From Kingdonia uniflora (Eukaryota; Streptophyta; Magnoliopsida; Ranunculales; Circaeasteraceae), in contig JACGCM010001954.1 in NCBI GenBank assembly GCA_014058105.1, forward strand, positions 620,001-684,000: 64,000 nt of DNA, in the 5' to 3' direction. The notes below the pieces were generated by a model, which worked only from the letters and a program-made list of their open reading frames with translations, did no database searches and was not told where the DNA came from. Of this stretch, positions 21,224 to 32,830 are shown piece after piece (the first letter of the stretch is position 1; the number at the start of each line of letters is the position of its first letter). Position numbers and translations under genes: made by a program.

Positions 21224-24164
21224 ACTCGGTTATCTGGACAAGCGAAGATTAAAGAGCACATAGTTGAATATTGTACTTCAAAATTTACTCATGTCCATTC
21301 AAGCATCAACCCAGACCTTATTGGACTGATTCCGGCACTTGTTACAAATGATCAAAATATGTTGTTATGTGCAATTCCTTCTCCTGAAGAGGTTAGACTT
21401 GCCGTTTTTGGTCTCAAAGGGGAGAGTAGTCCAGGTCCCGATGGATTCAGCGGGGTCTTCTTCCAACAGTTCTGGGATATCATCGGGAGTGATCTCAAAA
21501 GGGCAGTAATTTCTTTCTTTGTAGATTCCACTATCCCAAAAGGTTTTAATTCAAATCTATTGGTTCTAATTCCAAAAAGCAAAGATTCAAGCACAATGGG
21601 GAACTTTAGACTAATCTGTTTAAGCAATTTTGTGTTTAAAGTGATTACAAAAATCCCCACTACCACTCAGCGAATTTGCTCCAGATATTGTTTCAGCTGA
21701 ACAAAGTGGGTTTGTTCCAGGTAGATCAATTCACTCCAACATTGCTCTTGCCTCAGAGATAACAAATGAGATGAGAACTTGTAGAAAACATGGAAATATA
21801 GGTCTCAAAATTGACATCTCACAAGCCTTTAATACGGTGAGTTGGCCTTTCCTCCTCCAAGTGCTTCAAAAGTTGGGGTTCTCTTATAAATTCTACAGCT
21901 GGATTAGAGTGATTCTCAACAGTGCCTTTATCTCAGTGCTCATCAATGGCGGACCTTGTGGTTTCTTCAAAGCCTCGAGAGGTCTCAGACAGGGCTGCCT
22001 TCTCTCCCCCATCCTCTTTGCTCTTGTGGAAGATGTATTCAGCAGAGGAATCGCATGGCTTAGAGACAAGCAGATTCTCAAACCTATGGTTTCCTACAAG
22101 AAGATACCTAGTCCAACTCATCTCCTTTTTGCGGATGACATCCTCATTTTTGCAAAATGCGACCTTAAGGGACTAAAGGCTCTTAAACTCCTTATGGAAG
22201 TTTATCAATCCTCCTCAAGTCAATGGGTTAACAAACAGAAATGTAAAATCTTTACTGGCTCTATCTCCCCTTTTCGCCTTAGAACCATCGCCTCTCTCTT
22301 TAGGTTTGGAATGGGAAAGTTCCCAGAGAGGTATCTTGAGATTCCCCTGGTGCAAGGCAGAGTTTCAAAAGCAACGGTGGCTCCTCTTATTGACAAAATC
22401 AGATCGAGGGCAACTGGTTGGAGTGGAAAGATGCTCTCTTTTTTGAGCAGAGTTGTTCTTATTCAATCCAATCTCACAAGTCTTCCAATCTTCAATATGG
22501 CTATTTACAGGTGGACGATTACAGCTGTTAAAGAAGGTGAAAGAATCATCAAAAACTTCTTGTGGTCAGATGATCCCGTAAAGAAGAAGCTTCTTACAGT
22601 CAAATGAGATAAAGTCTGCAAGCACCCTAGTGAAGGGGGTATTGGTATTAATGGTCTGAGAGATATAAATCAGGCAATGCTTATGAAGCTGGGCTGGGCT
22701 TTCCTCAATGATTAAGATCCGTGGGCAAATTTCCTTCGAGCAAAGTTCTTAAATAAAGAGGTTCTCTTACTCATTATAACAAAAACTCCTCCATCTGGAC
22801 TGGACTGAAGGAAGCTATCGTCCCGGTTAAAGCCAACTCAAAATGGATTATTGGCTCCGGAAAGGACATTGATTTTTGGAGAGACTGTTGGGGGTCAGAT
22901 ATTGCGATTACTGAAATGCTGGACATTACGCCGGATATCTGGAATCACTGGAAAGCAAAGCTTAGTCAAATAATCCATCAAAACTCTTGGGTTGCTCCTC
23001 CTGAAATTGTTGAAGTTTTGGTTACTCTTGGCATTGATCTAAAAAGCATTACACATAACAATTCAGAAAAGGATATATATGAGTCTGGAAACACTGTCCT
23101 CACGACAAATTCTCAGTGAAAAGTGCCTATAATCAAATCAGCTCTCACAGGCCCAAAGTTTGGTGGTTTAAGTATATAAATAGAAAATCTATTACGCCCA
23201 GAATTGCTTCCTTCACCTGGAAATATTGTAACAATGCTCTAGCAACAGAGGATATTCTTTGTAAAAGGGGTATGATTATGGTTTCAAGATGTTCTTTATG
23301 CAGGTGTAACTTGGAGACTCTGAACCTTCTATTTTGGCGTTGTTCAAAGTCCATTCAGACCTAGGATTGGATGGCTTCTTTGTTCAGAACCCAAGCAGGC
23401 TTCACTGACCTTAAAAGCTCTTTGGATACTTGGCGATCAGTTGAGCTCCTACCTAGCTGATATCTGGAAAGCAGTTGTACTTAACCTCATGTACCTTCTT
23501 TGGCGAGCGCGCAATGATGCTTTTTTTTGAGGAAATTACTTTCTGTTTCAACGATATTAAAAGGAAAATCTTTGTGGCGATTTCAGACGCAGCTGGTCTT
23601 TCAGAAAAGGGTATGGCGAACAACTGCTCAGAACTTCAAATTGTCGCAGCTTTGGGAGTTCCCACAAAGGCCAGACCTTTACCCAGAGTTCAAAGCTGCA
23701 CCTGGGCTCTTCCTTGGTTTCAGGAAGTGAAAATTAAATGTGGGGCTGCTGTGGCTGGTTCTCCGGGAAAAGATGGAATAGGTACAGTGGCAAGAAATCA
23801 CAAAGGGAATGTTCTTGGCGTCCTTACAAAAGGGATAGGCACTAAAATAATTTTCTTCTCGGAATGTGAAACAATCATACACACTTTATATTGGGCAAAT
23901 CAAAATCATTGGACAAATATCTGGATAAAATTTGATTCCCAAACAGCTATTACAGATTTTGTAAAGGAGCAAATCCCCTGGCCTCAAAGAGCAAGATGGA
24001 ACAGAGTGAAGAACTCATTTGAAAGACTCAGATTTTCTCATTGCTGGAAAGTTGCAAATTTCTCAGCCTCTCAAGCATCAAAGAGGGGGCTTTTTCTCCC
24101 CGAGGGAAATATTGAAGGCTTCCAAGGAAGACCTCATTTCTTAGCAAAAATAGAAGAACCCTTT
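21224..24164 (+). mobile_element. LINE-1: 5'-truncated non-LTR retrotransposon (RT, zinc, RNase H)
   Basis: Truncated L1-type plant LINE. The RT region spans 21260-22607: GPDGFSGVFFQQFW, FRLICLSNFVFKVITKI, IDISQAFNTVSW, GLRQGCLLSPILF, and the catalytic HLLFADDILIF. The thumb follows (GWSGKMLSFLSRVVLIQSNL). After a stop at 22605 come the zinc-binding RVT region (23116-23365, RCSLCRCNLETLNLLFW) and an RNase H-like domain (23740-24060). There is one frame change near 21655 and several stops. No endonuclease is present. The 3' end lies at 32709-32830 beyond CACTA-B, where the typical C terminus VCYFRF continues. Confidence 0.9.
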
Positions 24165-24440
24165 TACTACAAAAAAAAAATGATTATTAGGGACTAGATA
24201 TCAGAGACGGAGTAAAATTTGTCTCTAATAATAAAATATTTGGGACTGTTTTGAATTAGTCTATAATATTTTAGTTTATGAGACGGAAAAAATTACTCTG
24301 TCCCTAATAATATAAATTTAGGGACTGTTGGATTTGGGCGTCCCTAATTGTATAAGTTTAGGGATTCTTGGATTTGGCCGTCCCTAATTGTATAAGTTTA
24401 GGGACTACTGGACATGGTAGTCCCTTATAGTTTAAATTTA
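24165..24440 (+). repeat. CACTA-B left subterminal repeats
   Basis: Imperfect copies of a 50-60 bp unit contain gtccctaattgtataagttt and agggacta/ctgga. They recur as 'gtccctaat' and 'tagggac' near the right end (32450-32690). Such short clustered words are typical transposase-binding subterminal repeats of CACTA elements. Confidence 0.7.
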
Positions 24441-24928
24441 GGGGTAGATAAAAACACTGCAAAAACAAAAAGGCCCAATTTCATGCATGCAAGTTAACTC
24501 CCCTTCCCCGTAATCCTTCCTCCCTCAACTCTTTGTGACTGTGCTAAACCCCAATACACAATCACAACCTTAAAACTGAAGCCCTAATTCTTTTATTGTT
24601 GCTGTTCTTGGTGATTTGTTGAATTGATAGTTTATGATTTGTTGAATTGATAGTTTATGATTTGCTGAATTACTAGTTTTTGTTGATCTCTAGTAACCAC
24701 ATAATAGATAATTCCTAAAATTGGTACTTTCTGATGTACAATGGGGAAAGAAGGGAATCCAAAGTTTCAAGTGTTGGTGGGTGTTGTTAAACGTATTGGG
24801 TATATAATGTATGTGATTGTTTGTGGGATTTTTGTGGTTGAGTGTCAGAGAGCTTTGGCGATGGAGGCGTTTAATACTCTCATGCCTTTCATTGTCATCT
24901 TCTATCTATAGATAATCTAGTTAACTGG

Positions 24929-25090
24929 CACTACAAGAAAAATGGGCAATCACTCCTGATAGCTTTTAGGGACCTGATATTAGGGACCGAGTAAAATGTC
25001 TCTAATAATAGAACATTTAGGATGGATTTGATTCAGTCTCTTATATTTTTGTTTTTTATGGGATGGTGAGAATTTCCCCGTCCTTAGAGC
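24929..25090 (+). repeat. Second CACTA left terminus inside CACTA-B
   Basis: CACTACAAGAAAAATGGGC at 24929 is followed by the same subterminal text as the CACTA-B left end (agggaccgagtaaaatgtctctaataata). It is preceded by TGG. No right end with TGG after it was found. It is either a truncated nested relative or the remnant of an end duplication. The rest of 24440-25570 is non-coding; 25090-25130 matches one end of the MITE family at 59920. Confidence 0.65.
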
Positions 25091-25570
25091 ATCTCCTAAA
25101 GTGCCACTTATATTTTCACTTCAAATCCGTTCAGTCACGAAACTCTCTTTCTCTATCTCTCTCTCTTTAAACTCTTCGATCACGAATAACAATTGACAAA
25201 ATCTTGGTCTTCATCGTCTCTCATCTCCGTCTAGGGTTTCAATCTCGCTCTCTCTATAGTCGTTGATTACAAATATACATGTGTGATTTTGATGGTTTGA
25301 CAACATCTTCTACCTTGAAGGAAGACGAGACAACAAATCCTCTTACGATTACCACAATTCGATAATCAGGTAACAATTTCCCTAAGACAATTTTAATTTT
25401 ATGGTTTAACTTTTGTTTTACATTGAGATTACAGTGTAAAGAAAACCCTAGTTTTGGAATTCGTTTTCAAACAAGTTGTTGAGTGCATACTGAAGTATCT
25501 ATCGTTGGTACAACATCATGGGTTTTTTATCTTCCCCAATTCACTTTGCGTTTTTTTGATTACTTGGGTT

Positions 25571-26240
25571 TTATTTTTGATTCCTAATCTCTGCACATCT
25601 CATGTATGTAGTAATGCCAATCCAACTACACCCCACATTTCTTCTTAACCTCTTCTTCTTCATCACCTTCTTTAACCTTTCAGCATCTCCCAAGTTGCCA
25701 TTATCCGAGTATAAACTCGACATCAGCAAGGAACTCCCAACACTCTTATGCTCGAGCTCAGACACATGCTTCGCCGTTATTTCTGCAAGCTCAACATTTC
25801 CATGATTTCTACATGCCCCTAACAATGCTCCCCACACAAACGAGTTAAGCTTGATGGGCATGTTTCTGATCAATTCATAAGCCTCAACGAGCTCACCTGC
25901 TCGACCTATAAGATCCACCAAGCATGCGTAGTGTTCCAACCTTGGTTCAATCTCATGCTCCTCACTCATCAAATGGAAAATACGTTGTCCAACATCAACC
26001 ATTCCAGCATGACAACAAGCAGTGAGAACTGCTGTGAACGTTAAGTGATCCAGTTCACATCCCTTCTTCTCTGTCATCTCATTGAATAACTCAATTGCTT
26101 TAATGCTATACCCATGATTTGCATATCCAAATATCATAGAGTTCCATGTTACGGTATTTTAAGTACTCATCTTCTTGAACAACATCTCATCTTCAAATAT
26201 AGCACCGCACTTCGAATACATGTCAATGAGAGCACTACTT
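25571..26240 (-). pseudogene. Pentatricopeptide repeat (PPR) protein C-terminal fragment
   Basis: The minus frame reads TVTWNSMIFGYANHG, AIELFNEMTEKKGCELDHL, LTACCHAGMVDVGQRIF, EHYACLVDLIGRAGELVEA, NSFVWGALLGACRNHGNVEL and RLKKVMKKKRLRRNVGCSWI. These are the last PPR motifs plus the E-type tail of a PLS-class PPR protein, a family that binds organelle RNA. The main frame runs 26137-25571; a stop just upstream (near 26158) separates it from DMYSKCG-like sequence near 26220. Only the C-terminal third is present, inside CACTA-B. Confidence 0.88.
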
Positions 26241-26339
26241 GTTGGTTTTACTAAATTTTATTGAATTGTGTAGTTTTTACTATGTTGGTTATAGTGTGTA
26301 ATAATTTTAGCAGAATACAGTGATTAAGAGCACACATTG

Positions 26340-28450
26340 TACTAGGTTGTTACCTTCCCTGAAAATGTGATTAAGAGCATATTATAAATGGCAGAAAAGT
26401 TCTTCAATGATCTTCCAAATGCCGGTATATTTTGCAGATACAATATCTTTCTTGTGATACCAGTTTGTTAGAACTTTAGAGTCACACTTTACCACTAAAG
26501 ATATGAAGTTATAATCCTTGCAAAATCTGAGTCCATGAAATAAGCCATACAGTTCAGCATTTGTGTTTGTACCAGGTCCTAGAGCAAAGGAGTAGGCCAA
26601 TAGCATCTCCATTACAGTTTCTGTTTATGCCACCTCCTGCTCCACTCATACCATTGCTGAGAGTAGATCCGTCTATTTAAGCTTGAAAACCCCATAGTTT
26701 GGTTTTTTCAATACAATGGCCCTGACCAATCTAGTATTGATGATTTTTTCTTTAGTTTTGAGCACCTGGATATATAATTTTTTTAGTAAAAGAGACAGCT
26801 TTGGTCACCTTCAGCTTTGCATTGATGTCTTGGATCCATTTCATAACTTTCTTAATCACCCCCTCAGGCAGCATATGAGCTTCATCGTATTTCTTTTTGC
26901 ATATGGCTCTCCAAATATCCCACGTAATGGTATTAGGAAGTACCCCCCTATGATTCCCATGTGAGATTTACCGTCTACAGTAAGTAACCATGTTCCCTGA
27001 GTAGCCCAAAAGGAACCAGCACTGTTGAAATCTACCCCACAAACAGGACTAAAATGTCTTCAGACTTGCTGTGCTATATCACTATGCACAAGCAGATGAT
27101 CTAAACTTAGTGTCTGGAGATGAACAACCGTGACATTCAGAAGCCAAAGGAGCATAGGTTTGGAGTACACTATCCACAGGTATGATATTCTTCCATTGCT
27201 TCCAGGCAAATATCTAAATTTTTACATGTAAAGCAGACTTCTTGTGCTAAATCACTACGCTCAAGCAGATGATCTAAACTTACAGTGTCTGGAGATTAAC
27301 AACAGTGACATTTAGAAGCCAAAGGAACATAGATTTGGAGTACACTATTCACAGGTATGATGTTCTTCCATTGCTTCCAGGCAAATATCTAAATTTTTAC
27401 ATGTAAAGCACTGTGCCATATCCACTCCATTCTGTCCTGTTTTTCAAAAGATTCCTTCCATAAATTCTAAGCTGATTTGATAGAGAAATTGCCATCTTGA
27501 GATTAATCCCAATAAGGTGTATCAGTTTTAGATGATATAAAAAACCTGTTAGTAATTGTTATTCTCGAAGTTGGTGGTATTTCAGAGTTAAGTAATTCCC
27601 AGTGTCAAATTCTTTGGCTATCAATAATATCCTTAACCATTATCTTTTGGTTAGGCTCAATGTTGAGCAACACTTGTAGTTCTCCTTCTCCAGATTAATT
27701 ATCAGCCCAAAAATCCAGATTGCCCTGTCCTAAGTTCCATGCTGTATTTTCTTTAACAGTTACAAAAAGGTTAGCCATATTTCTCCATAGTCTAGAAGCA
27801 CCATTTGTAGCTGTAAGAGTATTGTTTCACATATATTTGCTTCTTGGGAAATCTGCCCATAGTAATTGATAATGTAGGAAATTCCAGCATCTTTTAAGAA
27901 TAAATCTGGTCTGAATATCATTCATGCTTCTAAGCCCAAGGCCACCTTCATCTTTGTTCCTACATAAACCTGCCCAAGCTATCCAGTGCTTCTTTGGTCT
28001 GCCCTCATATGAACCCCAAAAGAAATCAGAAAAAATCTTTTCCAACCTTAGTATAAAGGCATGATAGGAGATGATTTGGTATTGAATTCAGCACATGCCT
28101 GATTAAGATCTGTTTGCCCCCAGCACTAAGAAGTTTGCCAATCCACCCCTTCACCATTTTTGGACTTTTTGAACAAGAGGATTGAAATATTCTACTAGTG
28201 CCCTGCCATAAAAAATAGGAACACCCAGGTATATAATAGGAAAATTCTTGAGCTGGAAACCACAAACAACCTGTATGATGTTCTTTCCAGAAGGAGGTGT
28301 TTTGTGATGCAGATATTAATTGAGCGAGAGACCTCTTACACCTCCATGCAAAGGAAAAAAAAAAGTCTGGCCTAAATAGATAGTCAAAAACACTAGGCAC
28401 TGCGAATGCAATCTCTTTGACATGATCCTCTTTTATCTTTAGTAAATCAT
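26340..28450 (-). mobile_element. LINE-2: truncated minus-strand non-LTR retrotransposon
   Basis: On the minus strand, the RT thumb region (28400-27827: KMVKGWIGKLLSAGGKQILI, NSIPNHLLSCL, FFWGSYEGRPKKHWIAWAGL, EGGLGLRSM) is followed by a damaged zinc-binding region. An RNase H domain closes it (26612-26382: TNTNAELYGLFHGLRFCKDY, VVKCDSKVLTNW). The RT palm and endonuclease are missing, so this is a 5'-truncated copy. It is nested within CACTA-B between the PPR and TRM10 fragments. Several stops show it is dead. Confidence 0.85.
27062..27412 (-). repeat. 175-bp tandem duplication in LINE-2
   Basis: The segment about 27062-27236 (agacttgctgtgctatatca ... acatgtaaagca) is repeated with about 8% change at about 27237-27412. 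The common text includes gcttccaggcaaatatctaa and catgtaaagca. It lies between the RNase H and the RT end. Confidence 0.85.
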
Positions 28451-29387
28451 ATATAGAAAAAAAATCATCTTAGTTGATAGAGAAGTATAAGTTCTTAGTT
28501 TTGATGACTGGTCACATTTTATTGAAACTTCTGCTTTCTGAACTGGTTATCCACATAGTGGAACCCATCTTTAAGAGTAATTTATTGCCCTAACTAGCCT
28601 AATCTATTTCTCTGATTTAATTCTACATCGAATGTTTGCAGATGGAAGTCTTTCATCTCAAGCAGAGAATGCAATCTGTGGAGAACTCGGCAGCTTCAAC
28701 ACCTAGAGAACCTTTCTAATTGTAGTTTCATATGCGAAGTTTTTGTGGCCGCAAGCATAGCAAAAATAGGTTGTACTTATTGTTCTATTCGTTTTCTTAT
28801 TACTGCTAGTACTAGAGCTAGGTTTTTGTGCTATTTGAGCTTGAAGCTTACCTATTTGGCAAGCTGTGTGACCTTTTAATGGGCAACCCTACTACATGTA
28901 AGAGACGCTTTTTCGCCTGTGCGTCCTGACTGCCCAATTTTTCTTCTCGTTTGGAATCTTTGGTCGCTTTGCTTCACAGCGGCAAGAAGAGACTCGATGA
29001 ATTGCTACCTTCAAGACACGATGATTACCATATGATGTTAAGGTGATTTTTCCTTCATCTTAAAGTTACTTCTTTCCTTTTATTTTATCTGTATCTGGTG
29101 AATTCTCTAAGGCAGTTCCATGAAAGAGTTTGAAAGATGTTTTGTATCTGGTGAATATAACTCAGTCTTGGAGTGCTTTTTCACGATATAAACTGATGTA
29201 TAGTATCTGTATAAGAAACAAATATATATGAGGCTTGGACCTGAAAAAAACGATAATGGCATAATGCTATGTACGTACTAGATAGTTGAAATTTCTATTA
29301 GGTGAAACATTTTCCTTTTGCATGATGTAAAATTGTGTTGACTGGTTTAAGTTTGCAGATAATGTTTAGTTATGCTGTGAATGAAAG
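28451..29387. other. CACTA-B interior, no gene recognised
   Basis: One exon-like piece at 28641-28720 (VFHLKQRMQSVENSAA, then stop) and a purine-rich stretch near 28975-29040 are seen. No family is recognised. They may be the ends of captured transcripts flanking the TRM10 fragment. Confidence 0.3.
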
Positions 29388-29718
29388 ATGTACTTTGCCA
29401 GCCCATCTCTAGCTCACTGGATGCAAAGGAGAAATACAAACACAACTGCAGAGGCTCCTAGGATTTGACAAATGGATAATCGAGAAAGAAAGTGACTCGT
29501 ATATCGAAGCTCTGCAGGATGAGAAAGAGCGTCTAGTCTATCTAACCGCAGATTCTGAAATTGTGCTGGAGGAACTTGATCCGAAGAGTATCTATATTAT
29601 TGGTGAGTTAGTAGACCGTAACAGATGGAAAGTGATAACCATTAAAAAAGCGATTGATCAAAGGATAAAAACTGCAAAGCTTCCTATTGGAACTTTTCTG
29701 AAGATGTCAAGCTCTCAG
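29388..29718 (+). pseudogene. TRM10 tRNA (guanine-9) methyltransferase fragment
   Basis: TRM10 uses S-adenosylmethionine to methylate N1 of purine 9 in tRNA with a SPOUT fold. Visible text is IQTQLQRLLGFDKWIIEKES, then YIEALQDEKERLVYLTADSE, VLEELDPKSIYIIGELVDRN, IKTAKLPIGTFLKMSSSQ and a gtattat donor at 29719. The conserved GGLVDRN is altered to GELVDRN, and GITMKKAEEQG to VITIKKAIDQR. These are substitutions at catalytic-loop positions, as expected of an unselected copy. Only the central exons are present. Confidence 0.88.
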
Positions 29719-30047
29719 GTATTATTTTCTTCTTTTTGCTTCATTATGAAACTCCCTCTTTAGTAAGATTTTGCTTGTTATCGTTGCTAAGAAAGACTAT
29801 TATAAAACTTCACAAAGTTTCGCACTATATATAATGACAATCTTAAAAGTTATCGTTATCACATTTATTTTATAAATAAATAAGTGAGATTTCATGTATA
29901 ACAGTAGCGATTTTGTATAAGGATTGGACCTAATCAAATAAGTGAGATTTTATTGCTATATAACTTAATCGGGGCGATTTCATACATGATTTGCACATCA
30001 CTTTCAAGCTCCAATATTAAAATACACTGTAGCTTTCATATCTTAAG
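29719..30047. other. Intron-like stretch after TRM10 fragment
   Basis: AT-rich, non-coding. It contains two similar words ataagtgagattt (about 29880 and 29940). No gene is seen. Confidence 0.4.
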
Positions 30048-30603
30048 CTAAACAATAGCATAAGCAAGAAATTCCTCTTCCCCCCCCCCCCCCTTTGCCA
30101 CGAAACTCATGGGATGATACTCATTAAGTCCTCTCAAGTTAAAGCTAGCTGCTTGCTTGAAACCAGAATCTACAGTATCCAATTTCCTGCTAAGCTTAAT
30201 GCTTGTACTACCTTTATCATTTATTTCACTGTACACAAAACAACCCCTCTCGATCCCGGACTCCAAAGAAATCAAGTTTGTCTTCCCGTCCAACCCAGTA
30301 ACCACTTGGGATGGAATTGGAGTTATCCAGTTATAAAGAGAGGTAGTTATCCCTGTTTTGATGTCCTAGTCGTCTTTGGTTAGACCGGCATGAAGGTAAG
30401 GACTGTAAAGAATTGCCTGGATAGAGTCATAATTAGGCCGATCATCTTTTATGGCCTCTATTTTCATAATTATTGGCAGTTGAAGGGTCAACTAATCACC
30501 AGAACTCCATTTTCTACTGACTGACAGAAAAGTACCAGGAACCAATGGCAAATCTTTAGCATTTAATGTTGCCTTATCAGGAACTGTGTCGTGGTAGGAC
30601 GAG
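30048..30603 (-). pseudogene. GH127 (DUF1680) glycoside hydrolase C-terminal fragment
   Basis: The minus frame from 30603 reads KATLNAKDLPLVPGTFLSVS, RKWSSGD then a stop, LTLQLPI, EAIKDDRPNYDSIQAILYSP, a stop then DIKTG, NWITPIPS. It then jumps to VTGLDGKTNLISLESGIERG, CFVYSEINDKG, FKQAASFNLRGLNEYHPMSF and VAKGG. This is the conserved C-terminal beta-sandwich part of plant DUF1680 proteins (beta-L-arabinofuranosidase family). Both stops are single-base changes (Lys AAG to TAG, Trp TGG to TAG). A block of roughly 60-70 residues between NWITPIPS and VTGLDGK is missing. A C12-type homopolymer interrupts the last codons near 30085. No introns are visible. Confidence 0.85.
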
Positions 30604-32040
30604 TTTTGTGCAAATGAGTAGTTTCCCGTCCCAAAAATACAAGGTCACGGTCCTCATCATTATTATTTCAGAACTACGAGGATGAGCTTGCCAAGTTACA
30701 ACGAGAAACTAACGAGAGAGAAGCTCGACACCAGCAAGAAATTGAGAATGAGAATGTAAAGGTTTCTGTGAACAATACAATTCAAGTTGAAGTTAAACGA
30801 TTGATGCAAATTGCATGCAAATTGCAGGCATCCCTTTTCCAGATAATAATTAGTATCGTCGAGTCTCAAAGCTGATCATTATGCTAAGGTAACTATGTTT
30901 TTCTTTTCTAGATAAAAAATCTTGAATAGAGTTGACTTCTGCTTTTGTTGTTGTAATGATCTCATTAGTGGGATTTTTGACCCGATATGTTAGTATTTTA
31001 GAGCTAAAAATAACTTAACCAACATATGACATTTGTAGACCAACATGATATAGTGGCATAACTTTGTTTTCACAGTTTTTTTTTGCTTTGTAGATTGGCA
31101 CTAATATTCTTTTTGGACAAAATACTGGTTGCAAGAGTCTTCTAGTCCTTTCAGGTATGTTTATTTTTGGTATATACAAATATTTTACATTTTACCATAC
31201 TACGTGTCAAGTAGCATATAGTGGTATAGTGTTGCAATTTCTAGATATTTATACTCATGCTATAAAATTATACTTAATCAGGTGTTAATGTTTGTAGTTG
31301 TTGAGATTTATATATATTATCAACCCTCGAGTTGATATATGACCTTAATGTGATATCTAATTGTCGTGTGATTTGTGTGAATTTCATAATCTTAAGAATT
31401 GGGAGCGTGCTGTGTGTATACTGGCCCTAAGCGTTCTCAAACCGAAAGATTACGTTATTCACTTGAGTGTATAAATTGTATATATTTTTTAGCAGGTACA
31501 AAATGAAAATATCCAATTTATAGGGTAAGTTCTATCGAATTTTCGATAGGATTTCTCCTATTTGATTTACTTCCGCACATGACTCTGATATAGATGTGAC
31601 ACGTCATTTGAATTTTTATATTTTCAGTTTCATAATGTGTATTTTATTATTTTATTATCTTTTGGTTTGTAATTATTTGTATATGTTGTGGTTGAGGTTG
31701 TAATAATTTGATTTTTTTGTTTATTTTTTGTTTCAGATAGTTTCTTAACAATTATGGGAATGATACAAACAAGTGTTTATTATATGTAGAGGTATTATTC
31801 GTGTGTCAAAGATTCTGTGTTTAGTACGTAAGAGGTTGGATAATTAATTTGAATGCTCAAGCTATATTTAGTGATTGAACAATAATTTTTAATGTTTTAG
31901 GTGGATTGAGACCTTATTTATTTATATAAAATTGGTGTTTGTGAACGTTGTAAATAAATTGTTATCTATTTTAAATTAACTTGTGGTTGATGAATGATTT
32001 GTACTATCTAATAGGGGTGTAATTCAAATTGCAAAATACT
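30604..32040 (+). other. CACTA-B interior with one coiled-coil exon-like piece
   Basis: At 30669-30871 an exon-like frame reads NYEDELAKLQRETNEREARH and QQEIENENVKVSVNNTIQVE, followed by a stop. It looks like a coiled coil of unknown family. The remainder (30900-32040) is AT-rich and without coding signal. Confidence 0.35.
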
Positions 32041-32089
32041 ATATTTAGCATTCTTCTTTAGGGACGATTTATTCTGTCTCTATTAATAT

Positions 32090-32490
32090 TGGCGCTGGTG
32101 GAAAAAATTGGCGTCATACTTTTAGGGATAAACAAATCCGTCTCAAATGTTGTGTATTAGAGAAAAAATAATCTCTCCCCAATAATATTGGCGTTGGCGG
32201 GAAAATTTGGCGCTATACTTTTAGAGACAAACAAATCTATCTCAAATGTAATGTATTATAGACAGAATAATCTGTCCCCAATCATATTGGCTTTGGCGGG
32301 AAAATTTGGCGTCATACTTTTAGAGACAAACAAATCCGTCTCAAATGTTGTGCATTAGAGATAGAATAATCTGTCCCTAATAATATTGGCGCAAGCAGGA
32401 AAATTTGGCACCATACTTTTAGAGATAAACAAATTCGTCTCTAATATTATGTATTAGGGACGGTTGTACTCCGTCCCCAAAGGAGTTGAA
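32090..32490 (+). repeat. Four ~99-bp tandem repeats, CACTA-B right subterminal region
   Basis: Units starting at about 32119, 32218, 32317 and 32416 share acttttagagacaaacaaat, a run containing taatctgtccc, and attggcg..gggaaaatttggc. They differ by scattered substitutions. The array lies 220-620 bp from the right terminus. Confidence 0.85.
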
Positions 32491-32708
32491 AAACAAAGAC
32501 TTTTAGATACGGATTTTTGGCGTCTTTAAAACCGTCCTTAATAGTATTAGAAATGGATGTGTCCGTCCCTAATGTATTTGGGGCGCCACCATAAAGGGAC
32601 AATACTTTGCCGTCTCTAAAGACGTCCCTAATAGTTATAGGGATGGATTAGTAGCCTTTTGGGACGCTTTTTTTGCCATCCCTAAAAGTAGTTTTTCTTG
32701 TAGTGTTT

Positions 32709-32830
32709 GTATGTTATTTTAGATTCTCTAAAGTTTCTTGACTCTCTTGTTTGTTCTTGGGTTCTTTGGGCTTGACTTTGCCTCCCCTCAATTGTAACCT
32801 TTGATATATTAATCTTACTTTTTGCAAAAA
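32709..32830 (+). mobile_element. LINE-1 3' end
   Basis: The frame VCYFRFSKVS then stop continues the RNase H tail of LINE-1 interrupted at 24164. A short 3' UTR ends in a weak A-rich gcaaaaa before the right target duplication (32831-32848). Confidence 0.8.

Larger units (their letters stand above)
24165..32705. mobile_element. CACTA-B: 8.5-kb non-autonomous CACTA inserted in LINE-1
   Basis: The left end is TACTACAAAAAAAA at 24165 (first base altered from C). The right end is TTTTTCTTGTAGTG, finishing at 32705. Target duplication TTT lies at 24162-24164 and 32706-32708. Removing the element rejoins the LINE reading frame (EEPF to VCYFRF), which proves the boundary. Both subterminal regions are full of gggac/gtccc words (24190-24440 and 32040-32690). 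There is no transposase. Contents: PPR fragment, minus-strand LINE-2, TRM10 fragment, GH127 fragment, and a second CACTA terminus at 24929. Confidence 0.9.
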
